Source of the DNA: Allobacillus halotolerans
GTDB lineage: Bacteria > Bacillota > Bacilli > Bacillales > Alkalibacillaceae
Direction: 5' to 3'
Assembly: GCF_018967645.1 (NCBI RefSeq)
Contig: NZ_JAHLZF010000006.1
Coordinates: 78,506 to 142,505 of the forward strand
Length of the DNA: 64,000 nucleotides
Shown here one piece after another: positions 1 to 9,976 of the stretch; positions within the stretch are counted from its first letter, which is position 1, and every line of letters begins with the position of its first letter. The notes under the pieces are model-generated. The model had not been told where the DNA came from, did no database searches, and worked only from the letters and a program-made list of their open reading frames with translations. Made by a program: the position numbers and the translations under genes.

Positions 1-453
1 AAAATGTTGCAGTTTATTAAAAATAGTCAAGATGAAGAAATGATTGAAAAGTATAATTTGAGAAGCGGAGTCGGTTTAGCGGCTCCTCAGCTTGGCATAT
101 CCAAAAGAATGATGGCTGTTCATTTCACTGATCATCATGAACGAACTTATAGCTATGGATTATTCAATCCAAGAATCATCAGTCATTCAGTTGAAGAAAC
201 CTACCTCCCTGGTGGAGAAGGTTGTTTAAGCGTAGATAGAGATGTGCCAGGTATTGTTCCCCGTTATGCAAGGATAACAGTGAAAGCAACAACTCTTGAA
301 GGTGAAGAAGTAAAATTACGTCTTAAAGGTTATGCAGCAGTTGTTTTTCAACATGAAATCGACCATTTAAACGGTGTCATGTTCTATGATCATATTGATG
401 AAAACGATCCGATGACACCACCAGAAAATGCAGTATCTGTTGATGATCTATAG
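1..453 (+). CDS. def: Peptide deformylase, 5'-truncated by window edge
   Basis: Removes the formyl group from the N-terminal methionine of nascent proteins, using a metal ion in the cytoplasm. All three family motifs are visible: GVGLAAPQ (about residue 22 of the visible part), EGCLS (72-76, metal-ligand Cys) and HEIDH (117-121, two His ligands and the catalytic Glu). About 149 residues are visible against roughly 184 in B. subtilis Def, so about 35 N-terminal residues lie before base 1; the ATG at base 4 is internal. The acidic C-terminal tail is typical of the Bacillus long-form enzyme. Function is secure; only the start is missing. Confidence 0.96.
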   Translation, partial: KMLQFIKNSQDEEMIEKYNLRSGVGLAAPQLGISKRMMAVHFTDHHERTYSYGLFNPRIISHSVEETYLPGGEGCLSVDRDVPGIVPRYARITVKATTLEGEEVKLRLKGYAAVVFQHEIDHLNGVMFYDHIDENDPMTPPENAVSVDDL

Positions 454-641
454 GTCGTACACTGATTCGTCTAAATACTTTTTCTAAAACAATCGATTAT
501 ATTGTTTCAATTGTGATACGGGAAAGTATATAATGGAAATAATAAGTGGATAATAACGACAGGAAAATGTAATGTAGTGTTCTCTTTTCTCAGCGAATCG
601 TTTTTTGGATTTACGTCATACATTAAGGAGCGTATGTCGCC

Positions 642-719
642 ATGTTAAAGCGTTTACGAGAAAAATTGAGAAAACGTTTAAAAAAGTTGCTTCGAGACAA
701 AAAGACACTTGGGGCTTAA
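642..719 (+). CDS. Candidate 25-residue, highly basic small peptide
   Basis: A 25-codon reading frame beginning with ATG, preceded by AAGGAG at 625-630 (11 bases upstream, slightly long). The product has about a dozen Lys/Arg residues alternating with Leu, which would form a strongly cationic amphipathic helix. It lies alone between def and rpoY in a stretch of about 400 bases with no other gene. I recognise no family. It could be a real membrane- or nucleic-acid-binding small protein, a leader peptide for the rpoY-rnjA operon, or chance; coding is not proven. Confidence 0.4.
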   Translation: MLKRLREKLRKRLKKLLRDKKTLGA

Positions 720-850
720 ACATTCTGATCAACTATATGCAGCAAACCTTTTGAATAACAATTTATCCATAATGCTATCATCTTAGCATTTAAATATTGC
801 TTTTACGGATAGGTAAACAACGTAGGAAACAATTAACTAGGAGGAAAAAA

Positions 851-1060
851 ATGATTTTTAAAGTATTATTTCAGGAGCACGCAGAAGAAGCTCCTGTACG
901 TGAAGAAACACAAACAATGTATATTGAAGCAGATAGCGTGAAGAAAGTCCGTGAAAAACTCGCTGATCGAAACATCAATATTGAACACATCCTTGAATTA
1001 AATGAAGCTCATTTAGCTTATGAGCAAAAATCCGAAGACTTCAAAGTGGAGAATATCTAG
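851..1060 (+). CDS. rpoY: RNA polymerase epsilon subunit (RpoY/YkzG)
   Basis: Small accessory subunit of Bacillota RNA polymerase, binding near the secondary-channel side of the enzyme. The 69-residue length and the start MIFKVLFQEHAEEAPVREET match the family. The frame is open further upstream, but the ATG at 851 has a perfect AGGAGG at 839-844 with 6-base spacing, so this start is chosen. It lies three bases upstream of rnjA, the conserved Bacillus arrangement, and the two are surely co-transcribed. A long 5' region (454-850) separates it from def. Confidence 0.93.
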   Translation: MIFKVLFQEHAEEAPVREETQTMYIEADSVKKVREKLADRNINIEHILELNEAHLAYEQKSEDFKVENI

Positions 1061-1063
1061 CTT

Positions 1064-2731
1064 ATGAAATTTGTCAAAAATGATCAAGTAGCTATCTTCG
1101 CTTTGGGGGGATTAGGTGAAATCGGAAAAAATACGTACGGCGTTCAATTCCAAGATGAAATTATTTTGATTGATGCCGGTATCAAATTCCCTGAAGACGA
1201 ACTTTTGGGAATTGATTATGTCATTCCTGATTACACTTATCTCATCCAAAACCAAGATAAAATCAAAGGATTGTTCATCACTCACGGACACGAAGACCAC
1301 ATCGGAGGCATTCCATATTTATTACGTGAAATCAATGTTCCAATTTACGCTGGAAAGCTCGCGATCGGTCTGATCAAAAACAAACTAGAAGAACACAAAT
1401 TATTAAGGAATGCGAAGCTACATTCTGTTGAAGAAGAAGATGTCATTAAGTTCAGAAAAACAGCTGTAAGCTTCTTTAGAACGACACACAGTATCCCGGA
1501 TTCACTCGGAATTGTTGTCAAGACACCACCAGGAAACATCGTACAAACCGGTGATTTCAAATTTGATTTCACTCCAGTTGGAGAACCAGCCAACTTGACG
1601 AAAATGGCTGAAATTGGAGCAGAAGGTGTTTTATGCCTAATGTCTGACAGTACAAACAGTGAAGTTCCTGGATTCACACTTTCTGAGAGTGTTGTCGGCG
1701 AAAGCATACGGGATATCTTTAACAAGGTAGACGGAAGAATAATCTTTGCAACGTTTGCTTCCAATATTTATCGTCTACAGCAAGTCGTTCAATCTGCGGT
1801 TGAAAATGATCGTAAGATTGCTGTATTTGGACGCAGTATGGAAAATGCCATTCGCCTTGGACAGGAATTAAATTATATTAATGCTCCTGACGATACGTTT
1901 ATCGAGCCAAATAAAATTAATCAAATGCCTAGCGATGAACTCGTCATACTTTGTACGGGGTCTCAAGGTGAGCAAATGGCAGCTCTTTCAAGAATTGCCA
2001 ATGGTACACATCGTCACATCCAAATCCACCCAGATGATACAGTTGTTTTATCATCATCACCGATTCCCGGGAATGCCATTAGCATTAACCGCAATATCAA
2101 TAAACTCTACCGTGCAGGAGCAAATGTGATTCATGGTTCTTTAAATGATATCCATACATCCGGACACGGTGGACAAGAAGAACAAAAGTTAATGTTACGG
2201 TTGATGAAGCCTAAGTACTTCATGCCAATTCACGGTGAACATCGTATGCTTGTTGAACACACAAAACTTGCAGAACAAACAGGTGTACCACGTGAAAATT
2301 CATTTGTCATGGATATTGGTGACGTGCTGGCCATTGGTAAAAAAGATGTGAGCGTTGCAGGAAAAATCCCTGCAGGTTCTGTTTATGTCGATGGCAGTGG
2401 TATTGGTGACATTGGAAATATCGTACTGAGAGACCGTCGCATACTATCTGAAGAAGGTTTAGTGATTGTCGTCGTCAGCATCAATATGAAAGAGCATAAA
2501 ATCGCTTCAGGTCCGGACATTATCTCAAGAGGATTTGTCTACATGCGTGAATCTGAAGATCTCATTAAAGAAGCACAAGGCTTGGTTGCAAAACATCTTG
2601 AAAAAGTTATGGAAAGAAAAACGACACAATGGTCAGAAATCAAGAATGAAATTACTGATACGATTCAGCCATTCTTATTCGATCGTACTAAGCGTCGTCC
2701 AATGATTTTACCAATCATTATGGAAGTTTAA
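1064..2731 (+). CDS. rnjA: Ribonuclease J1
   Basis: Metallo-beta-lactamase-fold ribonuclease with endonuclease and 5'-3' exonuclease activity, central to mRNA turnover and 16S rRNA maturation. The 555 residues match RNase J1. The zinc motif HGHEDH is at residues 74-79, the beta-CASP region occupies the middle (including the GSQGE segment near 300), and a late SGHGG segment precedes an MPIHGEH motif that supplies further ligands and substrate contacts; the C-terminal domain ends with the RRPMILP segment. The ribosome site lies inside the end of rpoY (GTGGAG). A strong terminator follows at 2771-2813. Confidence 0.97.
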   Translation: MKFVKNDQVAIFALGGLGEIGKNTYGVQFQDEIILIDAGIKFPEDELLGIDYVIPDYTYLIQNQDKIKGLFITHGHEDHIGGIPYLLREINVPIYAGKLAIGLIKNKLEEHKLLRNAKLHSVEEEDVIKFRKTAVSFFRTTHSIPDSLGIVVKTPPGNIVQTGDFKFDFTPVGEPANLTKMAEIGAEGVLCLMSDSTNSEVPGFTLSESVVGESIRDIFNKVDGRIIFATFASNIYRLQQVVQSAVENDRKIAVFGRSMENAIRLGQELNYINAPDDTFIEPNKINQMPSDELVILCTGSQGEQMAALSRIANGTHRHIQIHPDDTVVLSSSPIPGNAISINRNINKLYRAGANVIHGSLNDIHTSGHGGQEEQKLMLRLMKPKYFMPIHGEHRMLVEHTKLAEQTGVPRENSFVMDIGDVLAIGKKDVSVAGKIPAGSVYVDGSGIGDIGNIVLRDRRILSEEGLVIVVVSINMKEHKIASGPDIISRGFVYMRESEDLIKEAQGLVAKHLEKVMERKTTQWSEIKNEITDTIQPFLFDRTKRRPMILPIIMEV

Positions 2732-2770
2732 TTTTTTACCTATCCGAAAGCAATTTAATAAATGAAATAA

Positions 2771-2813
2771 AAAAATCACCAATTACGCTTTATGCGTGAT
2801 TGGTGATTTTTTA
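2771..2813 (+). terminator. Terminator after rnjA
   Basis: A 16-bp stem (AAATCACCAATTACGC paired with its near-perfect complement, loop TTTAT) followed by TTTTTT. An A-rich run on the other side lets it also serve the converging ktrC transcript. Confidence 0.9.
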
Positions 2814-2911
2814 TCACTTTTGAAGTTCATTTTGATGGCGATATCCATCATTTCGGTATTTTTCTTATGTAACTTTTGAAAAAGGGAGTTTACGGTTTAA
2901 GCCCTCCCTTT

Positions 2912-3577
2912 CTACTCTTCGATAACTAACTTTTTCTCGAATCGGGAGATATCTTTATCCGATCCAATGACAATCAGAATATCTCCATGTCTTAATACTT
3001 CATCTGCCATCGGTGACACATTTACGTCCTTACCTCTTTTAATCGCAACGATATTACATCCAAATCGTGCACGTACATCCAATTCTTGAATCGTTTTTTG
3101 ATCCATTTTATTGCCGACTTTCACTTCTACCACACTATATTCATCGGAAAGTTCAATATAATCAAGAATATTACTGGATACGATACTATGTGCAATTCGT
3201 TTACCCATATCACGCTCCGGATGAACAACATGATCAGCGCCAATTTTGTTTAGTATCTTTTCATGATAATCATTTTGTGCTTTAACGGTGATGCGTTTAA
3301 TGCCTAATTCTTCTAAAATAAGCGTTGTTAATATACTCGCATGCACATTATCTCCGATGGCAACAATCACATGATCGATGTTTTTAAAACCAAGATCGAT
3401 TAACGTCTGTTCATCCATCGAATCACCGATGACGGCATGTGCAGCTATATCTTTAAATTCATTTACACGGTCTTCATCACGGTCGAGTGCTAATACTTCA
3501 AAGCCTTCTCGGGCTAACTCCAAACAAACACTTCCGCCAAAACGGCCGAGTCCGATTACCCCATATAACTTTTTCAT
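2912..3577 (-). CDS. ktrC: Potassium uptake regulatory subunit KtrC (RCK protein)
   Basis: Cytoplasmic gating ring of the low-affinity KtrCD K+ channel. The N-terminal RCK_N Rossmann fold shows GLGRFGGSV near residues 10-18 and an acidic residue ending the second strand (LALDRDEDR); the C-terminal RCK_C domain starts near 135. Length 221 is normal. RCK_C domains of this family bind c-di-AMP in B. subtilis and Staphylococcus. The membrane partner KtrD is encoded separately at 21045-22409, as in B. subtilis. Start supported by AAGGAGG upstream. Single-gene unit between two terminators. Confidence 0.94.
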   Translation of the reverse strand: MKKLYGVIGLGRFGGSVCLELAREGFEVLALDRDEDRVNEFKDIAAHAVIGDSMDEQTLIDLGFKNIDHVIVAIGDNVHASILTTLILEELGIKRITVKAQNDYHEKILNKIGADHVVHPERDMGKRIAHSIVSSNILDYIELSDEYSVVEVKVGNKMDQKTIQELDVRARFGCNIVAIKRGKDVNVSPMADEVLRHGDILIVIGSDKDISRFEKKLVIEE

Positions 3578-3638
3578 CGGAATTCCTCCTTCAATCTATC
3601 AAGGATATCATACCATAATTTTATCATCAGAAAATAGT

Positions 3639-3676
3639 CGGCCACCTAATCCATTGATTAAGTGGCCGTTTTTTTT
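3639..3676. terminator. Bidirectional hairpin between the ABC exporter and ktrC
   Basis: CGGCCAC / GTGGCCG stem with an inner TAAT/ATTA pairing. The T-run of eight is on the plus side; on the minus strand, which carries the adjacent genes, the tract is only ACTATTTT, so it is a modest terminator of the exporter operon. Confidence 0.65.
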
Positions 3677-5498
3677 ATAGCTGATCAAGCATTTGAAATT
3701 GCGATTTGACTAAGTGATAATATTCACCTTGTATATTCATTAATTCCTGATGACTTCCACGTTCGAGAATTTTACCGTTTTCTAGAACAATGATCTGATC
3801 GGCATCTCGAATCGTTGAAAGCCTGTGAGCGATAATAATGGATGTTCTACCTTCTAATAAGCGTTTCAAAGCTTCTTGGATTTTCATTTCCGTTTCTGTA
3901 TCAATACTGGCAGTAGCCTCATCGAGAATGATTATTTTTGGATCAGCCAACAATGCTCTTGCAAACGAAAGCAACTGTCTTTCACCTGCTGATAAAATAT
4001 TCCCTCGCTCTTCTACTTCTGTTCCATATCCATCTGATAATCTCTGAATGAATTCATCTGCCCCAACGACTTTGGCCGCTTCAATAACTTCTTCATCAGA
4101 AGCCGTTGGTCGACCAAAACGGATGTTTTCCATAATTGTCCCCGAAAAAATGAAGGTATCTTGCAACACGACACTGATGCGCTGTCTGACATCGTCTAGT
4201 TTGACGTCACGCAAATCATTTCCATCGATTTTAACAGAACCTTTTGTAGGATCATAAAAGCGATTGATCAAATTGGCGATCGTTGACTTTCCGGATCCTG
4301 TATGACCGACTAATGCGACTGCTTCACCCGGTTTCATTTCCAGGGAAATTTCATGTAGTGCAACCCGATCTTCATCATATGAGAACTGGACATGATCGAA
4401 TTCGATATGACCCTCGATATCTTCCAATCGTTTAGCATCTTCTTTTTCAACAACGTTCGGCTGCTCATCTAAAAATTCAAAGATTCTTTCAGAGGCAGAC
4501 ATCGCCATTAGTAACTGGTTATACATTTGTCCTAGTCGGGAAATTGGCTCCCAAAACATCCCGATAAAGAAACCAAATACAACAAATGTACCAATATCGA
4601 TTGTTCCATTGATGATCAAGTAGGAACCATAGGCTACCAATATTACTGTTCCAAACGCGTTACTCATTTCTACAAATGGACGGAACATCGCACTTTTTCG
4701 GGTCGCAGTTCGCCACGTACCAAAGTTATCGGTATTCACACCATCGAAATATTCGGTGTTTGCACGCTCTTGCCCGAATGACTGAGTAATACGAATACCC
4801 TGTATACTTTCATTCAAATGAGAGTTCAGACGAGATTGCTGGATCCGTACATCTTGCCATGATTTACGAATGTTTTTTCGCAGTTTAGTCGAAATATAGA
4901 ACATAATTGGTATAATCACCATGACTGCTAGAGCTAACTGTGGACTCAGCACAACCAATATAACGATGATGCTGATTAACATGGTAACGTCCATTAACAA
5001 ATTGATAATGCCATTCGTAAACAGCTCTTGCAAAGAATTAATGTCATTCATAATTCGCACGATAATACTACCTGCTGATCGATTATCAAAGAATCGATTC
5101 GATAATCGCTGTACATGGGAAAATAAATGCTTCCTTAGATCATAAATGATATTCTGTCCTAGAATGTTGACATATTTAATACGTACAGCATTGCCAATAT
5201 AACTTAAAAGATAGAGTATTGAAATCCCTACCACCAACTGAATCAACAAGTTAACGTCCTGGTTGGCAACGGCTATATCGATTGCCACACGACCGATTAA
5301 GATTGGAACAATTAATCGAACTGCGGTTGAGACGAGCATTGCAATGATTGCAATCGGTAAAACGGTTTTAGCATATGGTTTTAAAAACTGAAGCAAACGT
5401 AACATCTGCTTCCAGTTGAATGGCTTATCGACTGCCACATCTAGCGTGTAATGAAATCTTTTTAAATGCGGACTTTTTTCTTTTGTTGCTGTCGCCAT
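3675..5498 (-). CDS. yknV: Heterodimeric ABC exporter, consensus-site subunit (YknV type)
   Basis: Half-transporter with six membrane helices (about residues 30-330) fused to a nucleotide-binding domain. Walker A is GHTGSGKST, Walker B ends ILDEATASID with the catalytic Glu present, while the signature is LSAGE instead of LSGGQ. It follows its partner by 14 bases with AAGGAGG inside that gap, so the pair forms one operon. Length (607) and the N-terminal RFHYTLD-DKPFNW segment resemble B. subtilis YknV. Substrate unknown; family members export drugs or lipids. The symbol is a similarity-based suggestion; YfiC is an alternative. Confidence 0.85.
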   Translation of the reverse strand: MATATKEKSPHLKRFHYTLDVAVDKPFNWKQMLRLLQFLKPYAKTVLPIAIIAMLVSTAVRLIVPILIGRVAIDIAVANQDVNLLIQLVVGISILYLLSYIGNAVRIKYVNILGQNIIYDLRKHLFSHVQRLSNRFFDNRSAGSIIVRIMNDINSLQELFTNGIINLLMDVTMLISIIVILVVLSPQLALAVMVIIPIMFYISTKLRKNIRKSWQDVRIQQSRLNSHLNESIQGIRITQSFGQERANTEYFDGVNTDNFGTWRTATRKSAMFRPFVEMSNAFGTVILVAYGSYLIINGTIDIGTFVVFGFFIGMFWEPISRLGQMYNQLLMAMSASERIFEFLDEQPNVVEKEDAKRLEDIEGHIEFDHVQFSYDEDRVALHEISLEMKPGEAVALVGHTGSGKSTIANLINRFYDPTKGSVKIDGNDLRDVKLDDVRQRISVVLQDTFIFSGTIMENIRFGRPTASDEEVIEAAKVVGADEFIQRLSDGYGTEVEERGNILSAGERQLLSFARALLADPKIIILDEATASIDTETEMKIQEALKRLLEGRTSIIIAHRLSTIRDADQIIVLENGKILERGSHQELMNIQGEYYHLVKSQFQMLDQL

Positions 5499-5512
5499 GC
5501 GAGCACCCTCCT

Positions 5513-7267
5513 TTAAGCATGTTTTTGGTTTGCCATGATGGCTTCTTCATCTTGGTACTGGATATCATAAATACGTTGATAAGCTCCTTTGTTCTGGAGT
5601 AGAAAATCGTGTTTTCCTCGCTCGGCGATTTCTCCGTTCTCAAGAACTAAAATCTCATCTGCGTGTTTCAATGATGAAATACGATGAGCAATTATAAATG
5701 TTGTTCGACCTTCCATCACTTCTTTCAACGCTTTTTGGATTTTAAATTCTGTCTGCATATCAACAGCCGAAGTAGCGTCATCAAGAACAAGAATACTTGG
5801 GTTAATCAAAATTGCACGAGCAATGGATATTCGTTGCTTTTGGCCGCCAGAAAGTCCCATTCCTCTTTCGCCTAATAACGTGTCATATCCATTGGGCATT
5901 TCCATGATGAAATCGTGTGCTTGTGCTCGTGTCGCAGCATCAACAATCTCTTCCATGGTTGCTTCTGGATTGCCGTAAGCAATATTGTCTCTGATGGTTG
6001 TTGAAAATAAAAATGGTTCTTGTAAAACAAAGCCTATATTTTTACGTAATTGAGTTAAAGGGAATTCATTAACTGGCTTCCCATCAACTAACACCTGACC
6101 TTCTTCAGGCTCATAAAAGCGTGTAATCAACTGGGTAATACTTGTTTTTCCTGCACCTGTTCCACCTATTAAACCAATCACTTTACCTGGAGGAGCATCG
6201 AAGCTTATATTCTTTAATGCTTGATCATCATCCTCTGAGTACGTCAAGGTGACATCTGTAAATGTGACATGACCTTGTATGCGATCAATCTGTTCGGTTG
6301 GTTGGTCCTCAATTTCTAGATCTGATTCTAAAATTTCCAATAATCTTTCACCGGATGCTTTCGCTTGTGAAAATTGGTTTACGACGAATCCTAAATTCAT
6401 TAATGGCCCAAGAATATACCAAACTAAGCTAAAAAATGCGATTAATCGGCCAACAGATAAGTCTCCTTGAATCACTAAATAACCACCAAAGGCAAGCAAT
6501 GCAACCACGCACACATTCCCGATAAATTCCATTAAAGGAAAGTATCTTGACCATATCTTCGCTGTATCTAAATAGTGTTGTCGGTAATTCTCACCCTTCT
6601 CTGAAAAACGTCCGATTTCGAAATCTTCGCGGGACAAGGATTTAACTGTATTCATTCCAGAAATATTCTCTTGGACACGAGTGTTCATTCGGCCAAATGA
6701 TTTACGGATCCCACGGAAGGCGGGATGAACACGTCGATCGAACTTATAGACGACAATAGCAAGAAAGGGCATAGCGGCCATTGTCACCAGCGCTAATGGA
6801 ACTGAATAAAAGAACATAACACCTAAACTAACGGTAATTAACAAAAAGATCCTCAACAATTCAGAAAAGCCGAATGATAAGAAGAAACGAAACCCTTCCA
6901 CATCCGCCGTCAAACGTGACATGAGATCCCCTGTTTTTGCATTATCATAATACTTAAAAGAGAGCCGTTGTAACTTTTTATACATTTCATCGCGAACGGC
7001 ATAAACAGATGAAATGCCAAACAAATCACCTAAATATTGATTGAAATAAGTTGCGATTGATTTCACAACCATCAAACCAACAAAAATAAGTGCAATGTAC
7101 GGAACAAGCTGAAATCGTTCCTTGGCAACGACATCATCGATCGTAATCTGTAAAACGATCGGATAAATGACGGTAATGCCCGCTACAAACACAAGTGAAA
7201 TAATAGAGAAGAAAAAATACCACCGATAAGGCCAATAAAACTGTTTTAATTTCTTGAAAACTTCCAT
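5513..7267 (-). CDS. yknU: Heterodimeric ABC exporter, degenerate-site subunit (YknU type)
   Basis: Half-transporter of 584 residues: six helices (about 15-300) and a nucleotide-binding domain with Walker A GGTGAGKTS and a canonical LSGGQ signature. The residue after Walker B is Asp (VLDDATSAVD) where the catalytic Glu is expected. Together with the LSAGE signature of the downstream partner this gives one functional and one degenerate ATP site, the pattern known for BmrCD and TM287/288. First gene of the operon; GAGGGG lies before the ATG. Paralogues such as YfiB are alternative names. Confidence 0.86.
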   Translation of the reverse strand: MEVFKKLKQFYWPYRWYFFFSIISLVFVAGITVIYPIVLQITIDDVVAKERFQLVPYIALIFVGLMVVKSIATYFNQYLGDLFGISSVYAVRDEMYKKLQRLSFKYYDNAKTGDLMSRLTADVEGFRFFLSFGFSELLRIFLLITVSLGVMFFYSVPLALVTMAAMPFLAIVVYKFDRRVHPAFRGIRKSFGRMNTRVQENISGMNTVKSLSREDFEIGRFSEKGENYRQHYLDTAKIWSRYFPLMEFIGNVCVVALLAFGGYLVIQGDLSVGRLIAFFSLVWYILGPLMNLGFVVNQFSQAKASGERLLEILESDLEIEDQPTEQIDRIQGHVTFTDVTLTYSEDDDQALKNISFDAPPGKVIGLIGGTGAGKTSITQLITRFYEPEEGQVLVDGKPVNEFPLTQLRKNIGFVLQEPFLFSTTIRDNIAYGNPEATMEEIVDAATRAQAHDFIMEMPNGYDTLLGERGMGLSGGQKQRISIARAILINPSILVLDDATSAVDMQTEFKIQKALKEVMEGRTTFIIAHRISSLKHADEILVLENGEIAERGKHDFLLQNKGAYQRIYDIQYQDEEAIMANQKHA

Positions 7268-7514
7268 GATGATCCCCTCGCTTTTATAAATACCTTTGCC
7301 TTATTAATATATCGGGTTCCGAAATAAATTTCCACCCTTTTGTCGCAATTTATTAAAAAATTATTATTTTCAACCAAATTAAATTATTTGCTTTTTCGTT
7401 TGAAGATATAAGTGTAAGGGTATATAGTGTTGTTGTTTAGTGTATTTCGTTAAATACATAAACGAAGTTAACAATTTACACTGAAGAAAATCATCGTTAA
7501 AAGGGGTTATTAAA

Positions 7515-8336
7515 ATGAATTTTGATCTTGATTGGGGCGTAATGATCAGCTCTGCATTAACAATTTCCGGTAGGATTTTGTTATTACTTATTTTATTTTT
7601 AATTATTAAACCAATTGGCAAGAAATTGATCACAAGCTTAATGAATCAAGTTGCCACCAAACAAAAGCTAAGTGAAGGTAGAAAGAAAACGCTTAGCAAT
7701 CTACTCATTAACGTATATAATTATGTATTAATTTTCTTGTTTATCGTTATGTTGCTGGGAATCTTTAATATACCGATTACTCCTCTATTGGCAGGTGCAG
7801 GTATTATTGGATTAGCCATTGGTTTCGGCGCACAAGGATTAGTCAGTGATATCGTGACAGGATTTTTCATTTTGATTGAAAAGCAGATTGATGTGGATGA
7901 TTATGTTACAGCAGGTGGAGAAAACGGAATCGTTGAAGAATTAGGTCTTCGGACAACTCAAATCAGAAGCTTTGACGGCACGTTAAACTATATTCCGAAC
8001 CGATATATACAAAATGTTAATAACCACACACGCGGAAATATGCGTGCACTTGTGGATTTTGGAATTGCTTATGAAGAAAATATTGACCATGTTACACAAG
8101 TCCTTCAAAAAGTTTGTGAAGAAATGAGCGAAAATCCTTTGATTAAAGAAGGACCTGATGTCGTTGGCGTACAATCCCTTGACGACTCACAAGTCACATT
8201 ACGTGTCATTGCACAAACGGAGAAAAACGAACAGTTCGGCATAGAGAGAGAGTTAAGAAAACGAATCAAAGAAGCGTTGGATGAGAACAACATTGAAATT
8301 CCTTACCCTCATCAGGTCAATGTTCCAAAATCTTAA
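7515..8336 (+). CDS. Small-conductance mechanosensitive channel (MscS family, YkuT-like)
   Basis: Releases solutes on hypo-osmotic shock through the cytoplasmic membrane. Three N-terminal membrane helices are visible (about 10-33, 62-85, 90-115); the third carries the glycine/alanine-rich pore pattern AGAGIIGLAIGFGAQGLVSD typical of MscS. A beta domain and the C-terminal alpha/beta domain follow, ending IEIPYPH, a family hallmark. Length 273 fits the short MscS class of Bacillus YkuT. AAAGGGG precedes the ATG; the gene is monocistronic with a terminator at 8365-8412. Divergent from the exporter operon over a 247-base gap. Confidence 0.92.
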   Translation: MNFDLDWGVMISSALTISGRILLLLILFLIIKPIGKKLITSLMNQVATKQKLSEGRKKTLSNLLINVYNYVLIFLFIVMLLGIFNIPITPLLAGAGIIGLAIGFGAQGLVSDIVTGFFILIEKQIDVDDYVTAGGENGIVEELGLRTTQIRSFDGTLNYIPNRYIQNVNNHTRGNMRALVDFGIAYEENIDHVTQVLQKVCEEMSENPLIKEGPDVVGVQSLDDSQVTLRVIAQTEKNEQFGIERELRKRIKEALDENNIEIPYPHQVNVPKS

Positions 8337-8364
8337 GTTTTGTGCCCTTTGTTTTACAAGTTCT

Positions 8365-8412
8365 AAAAAACCCTTTGGAAGTCCTATCCGTTGGACTTAC
8401 AAAGGGTTTTTT
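8365..8412 (+). terminator. Terminator after the MscS gene
   Basis: AAAAAACCCTTTG paired with CAAAGGGTTTTTT through a second short stem AGTCC/GGACT; T-run of six on the plus strand, and A-run that lets it act for the converging VOC gene too. Confidence 0.88.
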
Positions 8413-8425
8413 AAGTTTAATCGTA

Positions 8426-8800
8426 TTATTGCTCAATCCATTCCAAGACTTCCAATCGATTGCCAAACGGATCGTTTAAATAGATTCGATTTGCATTCGG
8501 TAATTGGTCATCTACTGTGTAATTTACTTTATGTTCTTCCAATAAGGCGATGAATTCATCAAGCTGGTCAACCTCAAAAGCGGGATGAGCTTTTTTGGCC
8601 GGCGTATAGGGTTCTTCAATACCGATATGAAGTTCAAATTCACCAAATCGGAACCAAACCCCTCCGTTTGCTTCTAAAGATTCCGGCTTCTTCACCTCTT
8701 CCATACCAAGCATACCAGCGTAGAATTCCCTTGCTTCGTATTCAGAACCGGTTGGTGCTGTCAGCTGAACATGATCGATTTTTTTAAACATATGAGTCAT
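8426..8800 (-). CDS. VOC-superfamily protein (glyoxalase/dioxygenase fold)
   Basis: A 124-residue single-module vicinal-oxygen-chelate protein: FKKIDHVQL starts the first beta-alpha-beta unit with a likely metal His, and HIGIEEPY and the end segment NDPFGNRLEVLEW supply the second His and Glu positions. Substrate cannot be told; members include glyoxalase I, fosfomycin-resistance enzymes and dioxygenases. The frame extends upstream into dapL, but the ATG at 8800 has GGGAGAG just before it and starts 19 bases after the dapL stop, so the longer form is rejected. Last gene of the darB-dapH-dapL group. Confidence 0.85.
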   Translation of the reverse strand: MTHMFKKIDHVQLTAPTGSEYEAREFYAGMLGMEEVKKPESLEANGGVWFRFGEFELHIGIEEPYTPAKKAHPAFEVDQLDEFIALLEEHKVNYTVDDQLPNANRIYLNDPFGNRLEVLEWIEQ

Positions 8801-8819
8801 GTGTTTATCTCTCTCCCGT

Positions 8820-9932
8820 TTATAATTTTTCCAATGCAGCGGTAACCGCTTCAATACCGACGTGGATCGCTTCTTCTTTCGGTTGAAGTTTACTATGATG
8901 GAGTCCATACGGTGATTCAACTCCCAACCAAAACATAAATCCGGGAATATTTTTTAGAAAATATCCGAAATCTTCACCAGCCATTGAGATTGGAGCCTCC
9001 TGGTATTGAACAGAAGTTCTTTGAATAGCAGTTTTAAATTGCTCTACAGAAGCAGAATCATTATCCACCATATAATAGCTCGCCCCGAAATCTACGGAAG
9101 TACTGCAATGATAACGTTCCTCAATACCATTGAGTAGCGTTTGAATGTGCTCACGTAAAAGTGGTATGACTTGGGGATCCAACGTTCTCATGGTCCCTTC
9201 TACTCTTGCATGTTCTGCAACAATATTACCTGCTGTACCAGCTACCATTTTACCCAGCGTCACCACTGCTTCACTAAGTGGATCGGTAACACGAGATACC
9301 AACTGTTGAAGCTGTAGATTAAATGCGCTTGCTGCCATCAACATGTCAGACGTTAGATGAGGATACGCTGCGTGACCGCCTTTTCCGTAAAAATCGATAA
9401 ATAGTTCACTCGTATTCGCAAAGAGAACTCCTGGCTTCGTAGCAACTGTTCCAACTGGCAATGAAGGATCTATATGCAGTGCAAAAATGATATCCGGACG
9501 ATGCTGTTGAAAAAAGTCACTTGTTTGCATCGGTTCAGCGCCCCCCGGTCCTTCTTCGGCCGGTTGGAAAATAAATAAAATATCATCTTGCATTCGATTT
9601 TCAACCACTTCGGTTAATGCTCCAAGTGCAATTGTCATATGAAAATCATGCCCACAAGCATGCATATATCCCTCGTGCTGTGATGCAAAGGAATATCCAG
9701 TCTCTTCTTTAATGGGAAGTCCATCGATATCTGCGCGGTATCCAATTGTACGTTTCCCCTCAATACCTTTCACTAAAACAAACAATCCTGTTTTCCACTT
9801 TTCGACATGAAGATGCTCTTGTGGCAAGCGATTAATCATCGATTCCAAATAACCCTGTGTTTTATATTCTTGATAACCAATCTCAGGAATTTGGTGCAAA
9901 TCCCTACGTACTTGTACCCACTGTCTTTCCAT
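8820..9932 (-). CDS. dapL: N-acetyl-diaminopimelate deacetylase
   Basis: M20-family metallohydrolase that removes acetate from N-acetyl-LL-diaminopimelate, the last dedicated step of the acetylase branch of DAP/lysine synthesis. Visible motifs: RADIDGLPI, MHACGHDFHM (metal Cys/His), EEGPGGAEPM (Glu pair), a dimerisation lid domain from about 175, and SMAGEDFG/GLHHSKL near the end. Length 370 matches YkuR of B. subtilis. It follows dapH with a 90-base gap that holds a weak hairpin. Family members include hippurate hydrolases, but the position beside dapH decides the call. Confidence 0.92.
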   Translation of the reverse strand: MERQWVQVRRDLHQIPEIGYQEYKTQGYLESMINRLPQEHLHVEKWKTGLFVLVKGIEGKRTIGYRADIDGLPIKEETGYSFASQHEGYMHACGHDFHMTIALGALTEVVENRMQDDILFIFQPAEEGPGGAEPMQTSDFFQQHRPDIIFALHIDPSLPVGTVATKPGVLFANTSELFIDFYGKGGHAAYPHLTSDMLMAASAFNLQLQQLVSRVTDPLSEAVVTLGKMVAGTAGNIVAEHARVEGTMRTLDPQVIPLLREHIQTLLNGIEERYHCSTSVDFGASYYMVDNDSASVEQFKTAIQRTSVQYQEAPISMAGEDFGYFLKNIPGFMFWLGVESPYGLHHSKLQPKEEAIHVGIEAVTAALEKL

Positions 9933-9976
9933 TCTTTCTCAAACCTTTCACAATAGAAAATTGATGCTACAGAAAC

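Noticed and set aside
1345..1764. 139-codon minus-strand frame inside rnjA
   Set aside because: Antisense shadow of a certain gene; no ribosome site or family resemblance.
8800..8920. N-terminal extension of the VOC protein
   Set aside because: It would overlap the dapL coding end; the ATG at 8800 has its own ribosome site.
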